Source: Massilia sp. 9096
GTDB lineage: Bacteria; Pseudomonadota; Gammaproteobacteria; Burkholderiales; Burkholderiaceae_D
Direction: 5' to 3'
Assembly (NCBI RefSeq): GCF_000745265.1
Contig: NZ_JQNN01000001.1
Span: 434,001-498,000, forward strand
Length of the DNA stretch: 64,000 nt
Numbering within the stretch: the stretch's first letter is position 1; each line of letters begins with the position of its first letter. The notes under the pieces were generated by a model. The model searched no databases and was not told where the DNA came from. It saw only the letters and a list, made by a program, of their open reading frames with translations. The translations under genes and the position numbers were made by a program. Shown one piece after another: positions 1 through 9,396 of the stretch.

Positions 1-1
1 G

Positions 2-1546
2 GCCTGGGCCGTGAGCCGCGACCCGGCCTGGCTGCGGACGCTGCACCACCAGCTGCGCAGCTGGCTCGACCAGTGCCCGCCCTTGACCGGCCCCAACTGG
101 ACCAGCTCGCTGGAACTGGGCATCCGCCTGATCAACTGGGCGCTGGTGTGGCAACTGATCGGCGGCGACGATGCGCACAAGGGCAGCGGCCTGTTCAGTG
201 GCGACGACGGCCAGCGCCTGCGCGCCGACTGGCTCGACTCGATCCACGCCCATTGCAGCGCGATCGCGCGCCACCTGTCGCGCCATTCGTCGGCCAACAA
301 CCACCTGATCGGCGAACTGGCCGGGCTGTACGTCGGCGCCTCGATCTGGCCATGCTGGAAGGCGTCCGGCGCCTGGCTGGAGCAGGCGCGGCGCGAACTC
401 GAACACGAAGCCCAGGCCCAGTTCTCGCGCGACGGCGTCAACCGCGAACAGGCGTTTGCCTACCACATCTTTTCCTGCGAATTCCTGTTCGTGGCCGGCC
501 TGGTCGGGCAAGCCTGCGGGCAGCCGTTCTCGCGCAGCTACTGGACCAGCCCGCAGCGCGCGCTGCGCTTCCTGCGTTCGGTGCGCGACGTCGGCGGCAA
601 CGTGCCGATGGTCGGCGACGCCGACGACGGCATCGTGTTCCGCCTCGACGCGTCCGGCTCGGACCGCGCCGCCCAGCTGCTGGCGCTGGGCGACGCGGTG
701 CTGCGCCGGATCGAGCCGCAGCACCCGGGCGTGCGCTGGCTGCTGCATGCGCTGCCGGGCCGGCGCCCCGAGGCCGATCCGCACGAGTCGGACACCGGCT
801 GGGCCTTCCCCGACGGCGGCTACCTGCTGTTCGGCGCCCATTTCGACGAGCCCGAGGAAATCAAGGGCATGGTCGATTGCGGCCCGCTCGGCTATCTCGG
901 CATCGCGGCGCACGCGCACGCGGACGCGCTGGCGCTCACGCTGTCGGTCGCCGGCGAGCCGTGCCTGGTCGATCCCGGCACCTATTCTTACTGGCAAGAA
1001 CACAAGTGGCGCGATTACTTCCGCGGCACCTCGGCGCACAACACGGTGCGCATCGACGGCCTCGACCAGTCGGTGCCCGGCGGACGCTTCATGTGGCTGA
1101 GGAAGGCCCGGGCAGCGATCGAGCGCATGCCGCAATCGCCGCAGGAATTCGATTTCCGCGGCTCGCACGATGGCTACATGCGCCTGGCCGATCCGGTGCG
1201 CCACCTGCGCAGCGTGCGCTTCGACGCCGCCACCTCGACGCTGACCGTGCGCGATGAGGTTGCAGCCAAGAAACCGCACCAGGTCGAGCTGTTCTGGCAT
1301 TTCGCGCCCGAGCTGTCGGTACGCCTGGACAGCGCCGGCCTGCACGTGCGCGGCAAGCGCTTCGCGCTGCAGATGCACGTGCAGGGCCATGATCTCAAGC
1401 TGGAACTGGTGCGCGCCAACGAAAATCCGCCGCTCGGCTGGTTCTCGCGGCGCTATGAAAGCCGCCAGCCGTGCGACGTTTTGAAGGTCAGCGCCGTATC
1501 GTCCGCCGTCCCAGTCGAGTGCAGGATTACAATAGCGATTATTTAA
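2..1546 (+). CDS. heparinase II/III family protein, 5' end cut by window edge
   Basis: C-terminal part of a heparinase II/III-type polysaccharide lyase, probably periplasmic or secreted, acting on acidic polysaccharide. The frame is open to the first base, and the text just after the first possible start (GTG at 11) already looks like the middle of the alpha-helical toroid domain, so the true start lies upstream. The C-terminal beta domain is clear: AHAHADALALTLSV followed by EPCLVDPGTYSY, a WRDYFRGTSAHNTV stretch, and a late FWHFAPE. These His/Tyr-rich blocks are typical of the family. It precedes wecB and other nucleotide-sugar genes, which fits a lyase that trims or recycles the exopolysaccharide made here. 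The substrate cannot be read from sequence. Confidence 0.85.
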   Translation, partial: AWAVSRDPAWLRTLHHQLRSWLDQCPPLTGPNWTSSLELGIRLINWALVWQLIGGDDAHKGSGLFSGDDGQRLRADWLDSIHAHCSAIARHLSRHSSANNHLIGELAGLYVGASIWPCWKASGAWLEQARRELEHEAQAQFSRDGVNREQAFAYHIFSCEFLFVAGLVGQACGQPFSRSYWTSPQRALRFLRSVRDVGGNVPMVGDADDGIVFRLDASGSDRAAQLLALGDAVLRRIEPQHPGVRWLLHALPGRRPEADPHESDTGWAFPDGGYLLFGAHFDEPEEIKGMVDCGPLGYLGIAAHAHADALALTLSVAGEPCLVDPGTYSYWQEHKWRDYFRGTSAHNTVRIDGLDQSVPGGRFMWLRKARAAIERMPQSPQEFDFRGSHDGYMRLADPVRHLRSVRFDAATSTLTVRDEVAAKKPHQVELFWHFAPELSVRLDSAGLHVRGKRFALQMHVQGHDLKLELVRANENPPLGWFSRRYESRQPCDVLKVSAVSSAVPVECRITIAII

Positions 1547-1565
1547 TGAAAACATTGCAAAAAAT

Positions 1566-1671
1566 CCTGCTGCGCGTTTCACTGTCGTGCGGGGGCGCCG
1601 AGCCCTGCGATGCGCGCTGTACCTCCGTACAGCTGCGCTTCCCGGCCAACATTGCCGCCGCTCGCGACGGT
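1566..1671 (+). repeat. dispersed intergenic repeat with hairpin, copy A
   Basis: Lies between the heparinase-like gene and wecB. Its core (1604-1671) aligns by hand at 58 of 69 columns with the minus strand of 62533-62601. A 13-base block, CCTGCTGCGCGTT, sits upstream in both copies. The core holds a perfect 7-bp stem GCTGTAC/GTACAGC (1616-1622 with 1627-1633); copy B has GCCGTAC/GTACGGC, a compensated base pair. Function unknown. Confidence 0.75.
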
Positions 1672-1711
1672 GTTGCAAGGTCTTTAATAATTACTAGGGA
1701 TTGTTTTTAAT

Positions 1712-2821
1712 ATGCTGATTTACCTCGTCGCGGGCGCCCGCCCCAACTTCATGAAGATCGCACCGATCGTCCGTGCCCTTCAGGACCAGCAGGCGCTTTC
1801 CTTCAAGATCATCCACACCGGCCAGCACTACGACCGCGAGATGAACGACGTGTTTTTCGAAGAGCTCGGCATCCCGCAGCCGGACGTGTTCATGGCCGCC
1901 GGCGGCGGCAGCCACGCCCAGCAGACTGCCAAGATCATGATCGGCTTCGAGGAACTGTGCATCAAGGAGCGCCCGGACGCGGTGCTGGTGGTGGGCGACG
2001 TGAATTCGACGCTGGCCTGCTCGATCGTCGCCAAGAAGCTGAACATCCCGGTCGCCCACGTCGAGGCCGGCCTGCGTTCGGGCGACATGGCGATGCCCGA
2101 AGAAATCAACCGCCTGGTCACCGACAGCATCTCGGACTGGTTCTTCGTGACCGAACCGGCGGCGCTCGAGCACCTGCGCCGCGAAGGCAAGGACGAGAAG
2201 GCGATCCACTACGTCGGCCACGTGATGGTCGACAACGTGCTGTACCAGGCCGACAAGCTCGGCCATACCGACACCTCCGGCTTCGAGACCTCGGCCTGGA
2301 AACGCGCGCGCCAGGATGCCGGCGAGCGCTACGGCGTCGTCACGCTGCATCGCCCGAGCAACGTCGACGATGCCGCCAGCTTCGCCCGCATCGCCGGCGC
2401 CCTGAAGGAAATCGCCACCGAGCTGCCGCTGATCTTCCCGGTGCACCCGCGCACGCGCGCGAACCTGGAAAAGTTCGGCATCGACCTGGGCCCGAACATC
2501 ACGCTGGCCGGGCCGCAAGCCTACATGGCCTTCCTGAACCTGTGGAAGGACGCCGCGGTGGCGCTGACCGACAGCGGCGGCCTGCAGGAGGAAACCACGG
2601 CGCTGGGCGTGCCGTGCGTGACGATCCGCGAGAACACCGAGCGCCCGGTGACGGTGGATGAAGGTTCGAATGTGCTGGCCGGCACCGATCCGGCCGTGAT
2701 CGTGCAGGAAGCGCGCAAGATCCTGCGCGGCGAAGGCAAGCAGGGGCGCCGTCCGCATCTGTGGGACGGCCAGGCGGCGCAGCGCATCGTCGCGGTATTG
2801 GCGAAGGAGCTGGCCAGGTAA
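1712..2821 (+). CDS. wecB: UDP-N-acetylglucosamine 2-epimerase (non-hydrolysing)
   Basis: Converts UDP-GlcNAc to UDP-ManNAc in the cytoplasm for surface polysaccharide synthesis. The 369-residue length matches the family. Visible landmarks are the N-terminal ARPNFMKIAP nucleotide-fold strand, D96 in VVGDVNST, E118 in HVEAGLRSGD, the PEEINR block around 129-134, LHRPSNVD, and a late DSGGLQEE followed by the GVPCVTIRENTERP loop. These correspond to catalytic and UDP-binding positions of E. coli WecB. The ATG follows a TAGGGA Shine-Dalgarno-like stretch. It is separated from the upstream lyase gene by the repeat at 1566-1671 and followed 27 bp later by a WecG/TagA glycosyltransferase, a natural user of ManNAc-type donors. 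Confidence 0.95.
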   Translation: MLIYLVAGARPNFMKIAPIVRALQDQQALSFKIIHTGQHYDREMNDVFFEELGIPQPDVFMAAGGGSHAQQTAKIMIGFEELCIKERPDAVLVVGDVNSTLACSIVAKKLNIPVAHVEAGLRSGDMAMPEEINRLVTDSISDWFFVTEPAALEHLRREGKDEKAIHYVGHVMVDNVLYQADKLGHTDTSGFETSAWKRARQDAGERYGVVTLHRPSNVDDAASFARIAGALKEIATELPLIFPVHPRTRANLEKFGIDLGPNITLAGPQAYMAFLNLWKDAAVALTDSGGLQEETTALGVPCVTIRENTERPVTVDEGSNVLAGTDPAVIVQEARKILRGEGKQGRRPHLWDGQAAQRIVAVLAKELAR

Positions 2822-2848
2822 CGGAGCTGTAACCCGAGGGGGTTAACA

Positions 2849-3589
2849 ATGAGCGAGCGGATTACATTGATGGGATGCGCCATCGACAACCTGTCGATGG
2901 AAGAGACCTTGCAAACCGTCGAGGGCTGCATCCGGACAGGACAGCCCCATCAGCATGTGGTGGTCAACGTGGACAAGCTGGTCAAGGCCAGCCGCGATCC
3001 CGAGCTGCGTCGGATCATCAACGGCTGCGCCCTGGTCAACGTCGACGGCATGCCGGTCGTGTGGGCTTCGCGCCTGCTCGGCAGGCCGCTCAAGGAAAGG
3101 GTCGCCGGCGTCGACCTGTTCGAGGCGCTGATGCGACGCGCGGGCGAGAAGGGCTGGCGCGTGTTCCTGCTCGGCGCCCGCGAGGAAGTGGTGAGCCAGG
3201 TGGCCGCGACCTACGCGCGCAAGTATCCGCGCCTGGTGCTGGCCGGCTGGCGCAACGGCTACTGGAGGGGCGAGGCGGAGGAAGCGCAGGTGGTCGAACA
3301 GATCCGCGACGCCCGCCCCGACCTGTTGTTCGTGGCGATCAGCTCGCCCAAGAAAGAGCAGTTCCTCGGGCGGTATCAAGCCGAGATGAAGGTCCCGTTC
3401 GCGATGGGCGTGGGCGGCACCTTCGACGTGGCGATCGGGCGCGTCAAGCGCGCGCCCATGTGGATGCAGAAGTCGGGGCTGGAATGGTTCTACCGGTTCC
3501 TGCAGGAGCCGCGGCGGATGTTCCGGCGCTACTTTATAGAAGACATGGCCTTCTTTTGGTTGTTCATCAAAGAGGCCGCCCGGCGTTAG
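2849..3589 (+). CDS. WecG/TagA/CpsF family glycosyltransferase
   Basis: Glycosyltransferase of the GT26 family, which typically transfers ManNAc or ManNAcA from a UDP donor to an undecaprenyl-linked acceptor at the inner face of the membrane. The 246-residue length is normal. Family blocks include VVNVDKLVKASRDPELRRII near the N terminus, NVDGMPVVWASRLLG, the GVDLFEAL and VFLLGARE strand, ISSPKKEQF, and MGVGGTFDVAIGRVKRAP near the C terminus. It begins 27 bp after wecB, so the two probably form one transcript that makes and uses an N-acetylmannosamine donor. Whether the sugar is ManNAc, glucose or another hexose cannot be told. Confidence 0.92.
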   Translation: MSERITLMGCAIDNLSMEETLQTVEGCIRTGQPHQHVVVNVDKLVKASRDPELRRIINGCALVNVDGMPVVWASRLLGRPLKERVAGVDLFEALMRRAGEKGWRVFLLGAREEVVSQVAATYARKYPRLVLAGWRNGYWRGEAEEAQVVEQIRDARPDLLFVAISSPKKEQFLGRYQAEMKVPFAMGVGGTFDVAIGRVKRAPMWMQKSGLEWFYRFLQEPRRMFRRYFIEDMAFFWLFIKEAARR

Positions 3590-3697
3590 AACCGGGCAGG
3601 CAGGACAGGGATGTGGCGGTTACGCCAGACAAGTGTCTAAGAAGAATGCGCTGGCCGTAAGGCATGGCGCCAACCCTTAACGATAGAAAGATACGAG

Positions 3698-4696
3698 ATG
3701 AAGATTCTGGTTACTGGCGGCATGGGTTACATCGGTTCCCACACGGTCGTGGAACTGCAAAACGCGGGCCACGAGGTCCTTGCGTACGACAACCTGTCCA
3801 ACGCCAACCGTTCGGTGCAGGAACGCGTACAGAAGATCACCGGCAAATCCTTCGAATTCGTGGAAGGCGACATTCGCGACCGCGCGGCCATGGAAGCCGT
3901 GTTCGCTGCCCACAAGATCGATGCGGTGATCCACTTCGCCGGCCTGAAGGCCGTCGGCGAATCGGTCGCGCAGCCGCTGCGCTACTACGACAACAACGTC
4001 TATGGCAGCGTGGCGCTGTTCGAGACGATGGCCAAGTTCGGCTGCAAGACGCTGGTGTTCTCGTCGTCCGCCACGGTCTACGGCGATCCGGCCTCGGTGC
4101 CGATCAAGGAAGACTTCCCGCTGTCGGCCACCAATCCGTATGGCCGCAGCAAGCTGATGATCGAAGACATCCTGCGCGACCTGATCAAGGCCGAGCCAGA
4201 CTGGCGCATCGCCCTGCTGCGCTACTTCAACCCGGTCGGCGCGCACGACAGCGGCCTGATCGGCGAGGAGCCGAACGGCATCCCCAACAACCTGGTGCCT
4301 TACATCGCCCAGGTCGCCAACGGCCAGCGCGAAAAGCTGTCCGTGTTCGGCGGCGACTACCCGACCCCGGACGGCACCGGCATGCGCGACTACATCCACG
4401 TGGTCGACCTGGCCATCGGCCACGTCAAGACGCTCGACAAGCTGGCGACCGGCCCTGGCCTGGTGACCTACAACCTCGGCACCGGCAACGGCAATTCCGT
4501 GCTCGAAATGATCCACGCGTTCGAGAAAGCCAGCGGGAAACCGATTCCGTACCAGATCGTCGACCGCCGCCCGGGCGACATCGCCAAATGCTACGCCGAC
4601 CCGACCCGCGCCCGAGAGGAACTCGGTTGGACCGCACAGCGTGATATCGCGCAAATGTGTGCTGATTCCTGGCGCTACCAGACTACCGCAAAATAA
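3698..4696 (+). CDS. galE: UDP-glucose 4-epimerase
   Basis: Short-chain dehydrogenase/reductase enzyme interconverting UDP-glucose and UDP-galactose with bound NAD. The Rossmann glycine motif is GGMGYIG (residues 7-13). The catalytic triad is readable as S124 in [10 protein letters not shown]148 and K152 in NPYGRSK. Later blocks, [17 protein letters not shown] and [15 protein letters not shown], are diagnostic of GalE rather than other NDP-sugar epimerases. The length of 332 is slightly short of the usual 338. It sits 108 bp after the glycosyltransferase and 17 bp before a sugar-phosphate nucleotidyltransferase, so it supplies galactose donors to the polysaccharide pathway. Confidence 0.96.
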   Translation: MKILVTGGMGYIGSHTVVELQNAGHEVLAYDNLSNANRSVQERVQKITGKSFEFVEGDIRDRAAMEAVFAAHKIDAVIHFAGLKAVGESVAQPLRYYDNNVYGSVALFETMAKFGCKTLVFSSSATVYGDPASVPIKEDFPLSATNPYGRSKLMIEDILRDLIKAEPDWRIALLRYFNPVGAHDSGLIGEEPNGIPNNLVPYIAQVANGQREKLSVFGGDYPTPDGTGMRDYIHVVDLAIGHVKTLDKLATGPGLVTYNLGTGNGNSVLEMIHAFEKASGKPIPYQIVDRRPGDIAKCYADPTRAREELGWTAQRDIAQMCADSWRYQTTAK

Positions 4697-4713
4697 ACTT
4701 CGAGGATAAAACG

Positions 4714-5862
4714 ATGAAAGCAATGATTCTTGCAGCAGGCAAAGGGACGCGCGTTCGTCCACTCACCTACGACCTGCCGAAACCCATGATCCCGGTGCTG
4801 GGCAAGCCGGTCATGGCTTACCTGATCGAGCACCTGCGCAAGCATGGCGTGACCGAAATCATGGTCAACGTCGCGCACCTGCATGAAAAGATCGAGGAAT
4901 ACTTCGGCGAGGGCGAGCAGTTCGGCGTCCAGATCGGCTATTCGTTCGAAGGCTACACCAAGGAAGACGGCGAAGTCGTGGCGGTGCCGATCGGTTCGGC
5001 CGGCGGCATGAAGAAGATCCAGGAGTTCGGCGGCTTTTTCGACGACACCACCATCGTCCTGTGCGGCGACGCGCTGATCGACCTCGACCTGAAAGCCGCG
5101 CTGCTCGAGCACCGCCGCAAGGGCGCGATGGCCACCGTCATCACCAAGGAAGTGCCGTGGGACAAAGTGTCGAGCTATGGCGTGGTCGTCACCGACGCCG
5201 ATGGCCGCATCAGCCAGTTCCAGGAAAAGCCGAAGCAGGAAGAAGCAAAATCCAACTTCATCAGCACCGGCATCTACATTTTCGAGCCGGAAGTCATCGA
5301 CCTCATCCCGTCGGGCGTCGAGTTCGACATCGGTTCGCAATTGTTCCCGCTGCTGGCCGAAAAGGGCATGCCGTTCTACGCCCAGGGCCGCCCGTTCAAC
5401 TGGCTCGACATCGGCAGCGTCAGTGATTACTGGGAAGTGTTGCAAAACGTCCTCACCGGCGAAGTCAACCACATGGACGTGCCGGGCATCCAGATCGAAC
5501 CGGGCCTGTGGACCGGCCTGAACACCAGCATCGACTGGAATGGCACCACGATCAAGGGCCCGGTCTACATCGGTTCCGGCGTCAAGATCGAGGCTGGCAC
5601 GACCATCATCGGACCGACATGGATCGGCCATGGCAGCCATATCTGCGAAGGCGCGGAAGTCGTCCGCAGCGTGCTTTTCGAGTACACTCGCGTATTGAAC
5701 GATGTTACCTTGCATGAAATGATCGTGTTCAAAGACTACAGCATCGATCGCGGTGGGGAGATGAAGCATTCGTCCGAATACAGTTCCGACGAATGGCTCA
5801 ATGCCCGCGATCGCCGCCGCAGCCGCCGCAAGGAAGTCGACGAAGAGACCCTCACCACCTAA
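4714..5862 (+). CDS. sugar-phosphate nucleotidyltransferase with C-terminal beta-helix
   Basis: Member of the NTP-transferase family that activates a sugar 1-phosphate. The N terminus carries the pyrophosphorylase signature [13 protein letters not shown] followed by PKPM, and GGMKKIQE and [10 protein letters not shown] mark the nucleotide-binding half. From about residue 255 there are hexapeptide-type repeats ([24 protein letters not shown]) forming a left-handed beta-helix, as in bacterial and eukaryotic GDP-mannose pyrophosphorylases and GlmU-like proteins. The basic tail [10 protein letters not shown] after about residue 365 is unusual. Sugar specificity (mannose or glucose) is uncertain; a different mannose-1-phosphate guanylyltransferase lies directly downstream, so a glucose or other donor is possible. 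Confidence 0.85.
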   Translation: MKAMILAAGKGTRVRPLTYDLPKPMIPVLGKPVMAYLIEHLRKHGVTEIMVNVAHLHEKIEEYFGEGEQFGVQIGYSFEGYTKEDGEVVAVPIGSAGGMKKIQEFGGFFDDTTIVLCGDALIDLDLKAALLEHRRKGAMATVITKEVPWDKVSSYGVVVTDADGRISQFQEKPKQEEAKSNFISTGIYIFEPEVIDLIPSGVEFDIGSQLFPLLAEKGMPFYAQGRPFNWLDIGSVSDYWEVLQNVLTGEVNHMDVPGIQIEPGLWTGLNTSIDWNGTTIKGPVYIGSGVKIEAGTTIIGPTWIGHGSHICEGAEVVRSVLFEYTRVLNDVTLHEMIVFKDYSIDRGGEMKHSSEYSSDEWLNARDRRRSRRKEVDEETLTT

Positions 5863-5889
5863 TTACAAATAAAGCAAGAAAGCCAACGC

Positions 5890-7308
5890 ATGAAGATCTA
5901 TCCAGTCATCCTCTCCGGCGGCGCCGGGACCCGTCTGTGGCCTCTGTCGCGGGCAGTCATGCCCAAGCAGTTGCTGCCTTTGGTCACCGACAAGACCATG
6001 CTGCAGGAAACCGCGCTGCGCGTGCACGGTTGGCCGGGGTTGATGGCGCCATTAGTGGTGTGCGGCAACGAGCACCGCTTCATGGTCGCCGAGCAGATGC
6101 GCGAAGTCGGCATCACCCCGCAGAGCATCCTGCTCGAGCCGATCGGCCGCAACACCGCCCCGGCCGTGACGGCGGCGGCGCAGCACCTGCTGGCCCAGGA
6201 TCCGGACGCGATCATGCTGGTGTTGCCGGCTGACCACGTGATCGAGAAGAACGACGCATTCCGCCAGGCCGTCGAGCGCGCCACCAGGCTGGTGCAGGAG
6301 GGCGCCCTGGCGACCTTCGGCATCGTCCCGGGCGCGCCCGAAACCGGCTATGGCTACATCCGCCGCGGCGAACCGCTGCCGGGCTGCGACGACTGCTACA
6401 AGCTCGAGCGTTTCGTCGAGAAGCCGGACCGCAACACCGCCGAAGGCTTCGTCGCCGATGGCGGCTACTACTGGAACAGCGGCATGTTCATGTTCCGCGC
6501 CGACCGCTTCCTGGCCGAGATCGAAAAGCATGCGCCGGCCATCGCCCAGGCTGCGGAAAACGCAATGCAGAACGCTTACCGCGACCTGGACTTCTGCCGC
6601 CTGGACGAAAAGGCGTTCACCGCCTGCCCGTCGGACTCGATCGACTACGCGGTCATGGAACACACCCGTGACGGCGTCGTGGTGGCGAGCGACATCGGCT
6701 GGAGCGACGTCGGTTCCTGGACCGCGCTGGCCGACGTCCAGCAAAAAGATGCCAACGGCAACTCGCTGCGCGGCGACGTCTACCTCGACAACACCAGCAA
6801 CACGCTGGTGCGTGCCGAGAGCCGCATCGTCGCCGTGGTCGGCATGAAGGACGTGGTCGTGGTCGAGACCCCGGACGCGGTGCTGGTCGCGCACAAGGAC
6901 GAGGTCCAGCGCGTCAAGAACGTGGTCGAGCACCTGAAAGGCAAGGAGCGCACCGAGCACCTGCACCACACCAAGGTCTACCGCCCGTGGGGTTCCTACG
7001 AGGGCATCGACCATGGCGACCGCTTCCAGGTCAAGCGCATCACGGTCAAGCCGGGCGAAAAGCTCAGCCTGCAGATGCACCACCACCGCGCCGAGCACTG
7101 GATCGTGGTGTCGGGCACCGCGCGCGTGACCTGCGGCGACAAGGTGATGCTGCTGGCCGAGAACGAGTCGACCTACATCCCGCTGGGCACCACGCACCGC
7201 CTGGAAAACCCGGGCAAGCTGCCGCTGCACCTGATCGAAGTGCAGTCGGGCAGCTACCTCGGCGAGGACGACATCGTCCGCTTCGAGGACGTGTACCAGC
7301 GCGCATAA
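5890..7308 (+). CDS. manC: mannose-1-phosphate guanylyltransferase / mannose-6-phosphate isomerase
   Basis: Bifunctional type II enzyme (ManC/CpsB/AlgA family) making GDP-mannose. The guanylyltransferase domain fills about residues 1-340, with LSGGAGTRLWPLSR at 7-20, PKQLLPL, and the central FVEKPDR block. The C-terminal cupin isomerase domain follows (RPWGSYE, VKRITVKPGEKLSLQMHHHRAEHWIVVSGTA, ENESTYIPLGTTHRLEN), with the HHHRAEHW metal ligands intact. The 472-residue length is typical. It is 27 bp downstream of the previous nucleotidyltransferase and is the last gene before a strong terminator, so it probably ends the polysaccharide transcript. Confidence 0.95.
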   Translation: MKIYPVILSGGAGTRLWPLSRAVMPKQLLPLVTDKTMLQETALRVHGWPGLMAPLVVCGNEHRFMVAEQMREVGITPQSILLEPIGRNTAPAVTAAAQHLLAQDPDAIMLVLPADHVIEKNDAFRQAVERATRLVQEGALATFGIVPGAPETGYGYIRRGEPLPGCDDCYKLERFVEKPDRNTAEGFVADGGYYWNSGMFMFRADRFLAEIEKHAPAIAQAAENAMQNAYRDLDFCRLDEKAFTACPSDSIDYAVMEHTRDGVVVASDIGWSDVGSWTALADVQQKDANGNSLRGDVYLDNTSNTLVRAESRIVAVVGMKDVVVVETPDAVLVAHKDEVQRVKNVVEHLKGKERTEHLHHTKVYRPWGSYEGIDHGDRFQVKRITVKPGEKLSLQMHHHRAEHWIVVSGTARVTCGDKVMLLAENESTYIPLGTTHRLENPGKLPLHLIEVQSGSYLGEDDIVRFEDVYQRA

Positions 7309-7328
7309 GCGCAATCCAGTTGGTTCGA

Positions 7329-7362
7329 GGCCAGGCGGTGGCGACACCGGCCTGGCCTTTTT
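7329..7362 (+). terminator. rho-independent terminator after manC
   Basis: An 8-bp stem GGCCAGGC/GCCTGGCC (7329-7336 with 7350-7357) is extended by GGTG/CACC around a GCGA tetraloop with one bulged G, then five T residues. It closes the polysaccharide gene cluster. Confidence 0.85.
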
Positions 7363-7476
7363 CATGGCGCAGCCGGGTTTCTCCAGCGTCTTTTCCCAGG
7401 TCTACCGTGCGTGCGCGCCCTCGCACGCGGCGTGACAATGCACCGTCAAACCCCATCCGGGGTATCGGGGCATACC

Positions 7477-8308
7477 ATGAAGACGATCATTGCGGCAGCC
7501 GGCCTGGCCACGGCGCTGGCGCTGGGCGCCAACACGGCGTCGGCGCAGGCCGACCATCTCGGCGTCGACGTCAGCGGCGGCTCGCGCCTGCTCGACGCCA
7601 GCCGCGCAGCCCAGCTCGGACGCTGGCTGGGCGCCGGCGACATCAAGCTCAGCAATGTGTACACGCTGCGTCCGGGCGACACTGCGCCCGGTTTCCACCA
7701 GGCGGCCGACGGCAACGGCGCGACCTTCACGCTGCTGGAGGTGACCAATCCGGCCGGCCGGACTTACCTGGTGGGCGGCTACAATCCGCAAAGCTGGAGC
7801 GCCGGCGGGACCTGGAACGAGACGCCGCGCGATTACCAGCGCACCGCCTTCCTGTTCAATATGACGGCGCCCGCCGTGTACCGCCAGACCCTCTCCGACT
7901 ACGTGTTGCCGAGCCAGGGTTTGCGCCAGACCTTCAACGACCTCAATTTGGGGCCGGAGTTCGGCTCCGGTCCCGACCTGTTCGTCAATAACTTGCTCGA
8001 TGGCGCGGTGTCCTGGCAGCTCAGCTACGGCAATCCGGCGGAGGAGGGCTTGAGCATCGTCGATCGCACGCGGCGGCGAAATCGTGCGCGTGGACGGGAT
8101 GGAAGTGTTTGCGATCTCGCCGGTGCCCGAGCCGGGTGCGGTGGCGATGCTGCTGGCCGGCGCCGCCGTGCTCCTCGCGCGGCGCGCATGCGCGCGAGGG
8201 CGCACACGCACACGCACGTGCACGCGAGGATCTGAGCCTGGCGCAGTGGCCGCGGTCGAGGTCCGTGGCATGATGGCCGGGAGCCCATCCGCCCACCGAC
8301 TGCGATGA
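7477..8308 (+). pseudogene. TLDc-domain PEP-CTERM protein, frameshifted before its sorting signal
   Basis: The start at 7477 gives a clean signal peptide (MKTIIAAAGLATALALG, cleavage near ASAQA). The mature part has TLDc-like blocks: GFHQAADGNGATFTLLEV, YLVGGYNPQSWSAGGTW and RTAFLFNM. The reading frame loses register at about 8068-8072. The original frame runs on as Arg-rich text to a stop at 8235, while the next frame resumes a sensible sequence (GGEIVRVDGMEVFAIS) and carries the PEP-CTERM signal VPEPGAVAMLLAGAAVLLARR, ending at 8308. One extra base explains it. As read, the protein could not be anchored by exosortase. A sequencing or assembly error is possible. The tail after the RR is also longer than normal. 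Confidence 0.75.
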
Positions 8309-9369
8309 CCGTGACCTCTTGCCTGCGCCGCGCCCTGGCGGCTGCGCTGCTCGGCGCATTGCTGATTGCAAGCCCGGCCCGGGCGCAGCTGGCCGGCGCC
8401 GGGCGCCTGCAGCCGCAGCAGCTGGCCATCGTCGTCAACGACGCCGAGCCGAACAGCGTCGCCATCGGCGCCTATTACCGCGAGCGGCGCGGCATCCCCT
8501 CGGCCAACGTGGTGCACGTGCGCATCCCCGGCAAGCCGCACGGGCTGAGCGCGGCGCGCTTCCAGGCGCTCAAGGCGCAGATCGACGCCCGTCTCGATCC
8601 CGCGGTCCAGGCCGTGCTGATGGTCTGGACCGCGCCCTACAAGGTGGAATGCAACTCGATCACCGGCGCCTACAGCCTCGGCTTCGATGCGCAGCAATGC
8701 GTCCGCACCTGCGCGCCCGGCCGGCCCAGCCCCTATTTCAATTCGGCATCACAACGCCCGTTCACCGATCTGCACGTGCGCCTCTCGATGCTGTTGCCGA
8801 CCGAATCGGTGGAACAGGCGAAAGCGCTGATCGACCGCGGCGCCGGCGCCGGCTTTCGCCTCGTTCCCGCCAGCGCGTATTACCTGGCGACGTCGGACAC
8901 GGCGCGCAATGCGCGCGCGCCGTTCTTCCCGCCGCCGGGACGCATCGACGCGCGTGCGCTGACCGTGCGCCAGCTGCATGCCGACGTGCTCGACGACGCG
9001 CACGACATCATCGTCTACCAGACCGGCATGGCTGAAGTCGCCAAACTCGACACCCTCGGCTTCCTGGCGGGCGCGCTGGCCGACCATCTAACCTCGCTCG
9101 GCGGCGACCTGCTCGGCAACCAGCAGATGAGCAGCCTGCGCTGGCTGGAGGCGGGCGCTACCGCCAGCTACGGCACCGTCAGCGAACCGTGCAACCACTG
9201 GCAGAAGTTCCCGAATCCGACGGTGTTGCTCAGTCACTATGTCCGCGGCAACAGCGCGATCGAAGCCTACTGGAAGAGCGTGGCCTGGCCGGCACAGGGT
9301 CTGTTCATCGGCGAACCGCTGGCGGCGCCCTATGCCGCACCGGCCGCCGTGCACAGTGCCCGGCGCTGA
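8305..9369 (+). CDS. TIGR03790 family exported protein
   Basis: 354-residue exported protein. The N terminus (LRRALAAALLGALLIASPARAQ) is a signal peptide. The following text, QLAIVVNDAEPNSVAIGAYYRERRGIPSANVVHVRIP in several blocks, is the hallmark of TIGR03790, an uncharacterised family found largely in organisms with PEP-CTERM/exosortase systems. Further blocks are the Cys-containing APYKVECNSITGAYSLGF and a late YGTVSEPCNHWQKFPNP. The ATG overlaps the TGA that ends the shifted frame of the preceding PEP-CTERM gene, consistent with translational coupling in an intact ancestor. Biochemical function is unknown; the location suggests surface-matrix biology. Confidence 0.85.
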   Translation: MTVTSCLRRALAAALLGALLIASPARAQLAGAGRLQPQQLAIVVNDAEPNSVAIGAYYRERRGIPSANVVHVRIPGKPHGLSAARFQALKAQIDARLDPAVQAVLMVWTAPYKVECNSITGAYSLGFDAQQCVRTCAPGRPSPYFNSASQRPFTDLHVRLSMLLPTESVEQAKALIDRGAGAGFRLVPASAYYLATSDTARNARAPFFPPPGRIDARALTVRQLHADVLDDAHDIIVYQTGMAEVAKLDTLGFLAGALADHLTSLGGDLLGNQQMSSLRWLEAGATASYGTVSEPCNHWQKFPNPTVLLSHYVRGNSAIEAYWKSVAWPAQGLFIGEPLAAPYAAPAAVHSARR

Positions 9370-9396
9370 TCGACGGCGCATGCGATGCCACAAGCA

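Noticed and set aside
8190..8232. Low-complexity GCACACGCACACG stretch as a regulatory repeat
   Set aside because: It lies within the degraded 3' end of the PEP-CTERM pseudogene and shows no conserved unit or symmetry.
8084..8308. Separate small gene encoding a VPEP-type tail
   Set aside because: It has no start signal of its own, and its text continues the upstream TLDc protein after a one-base shift, so it is treated as part of that pseudogene.
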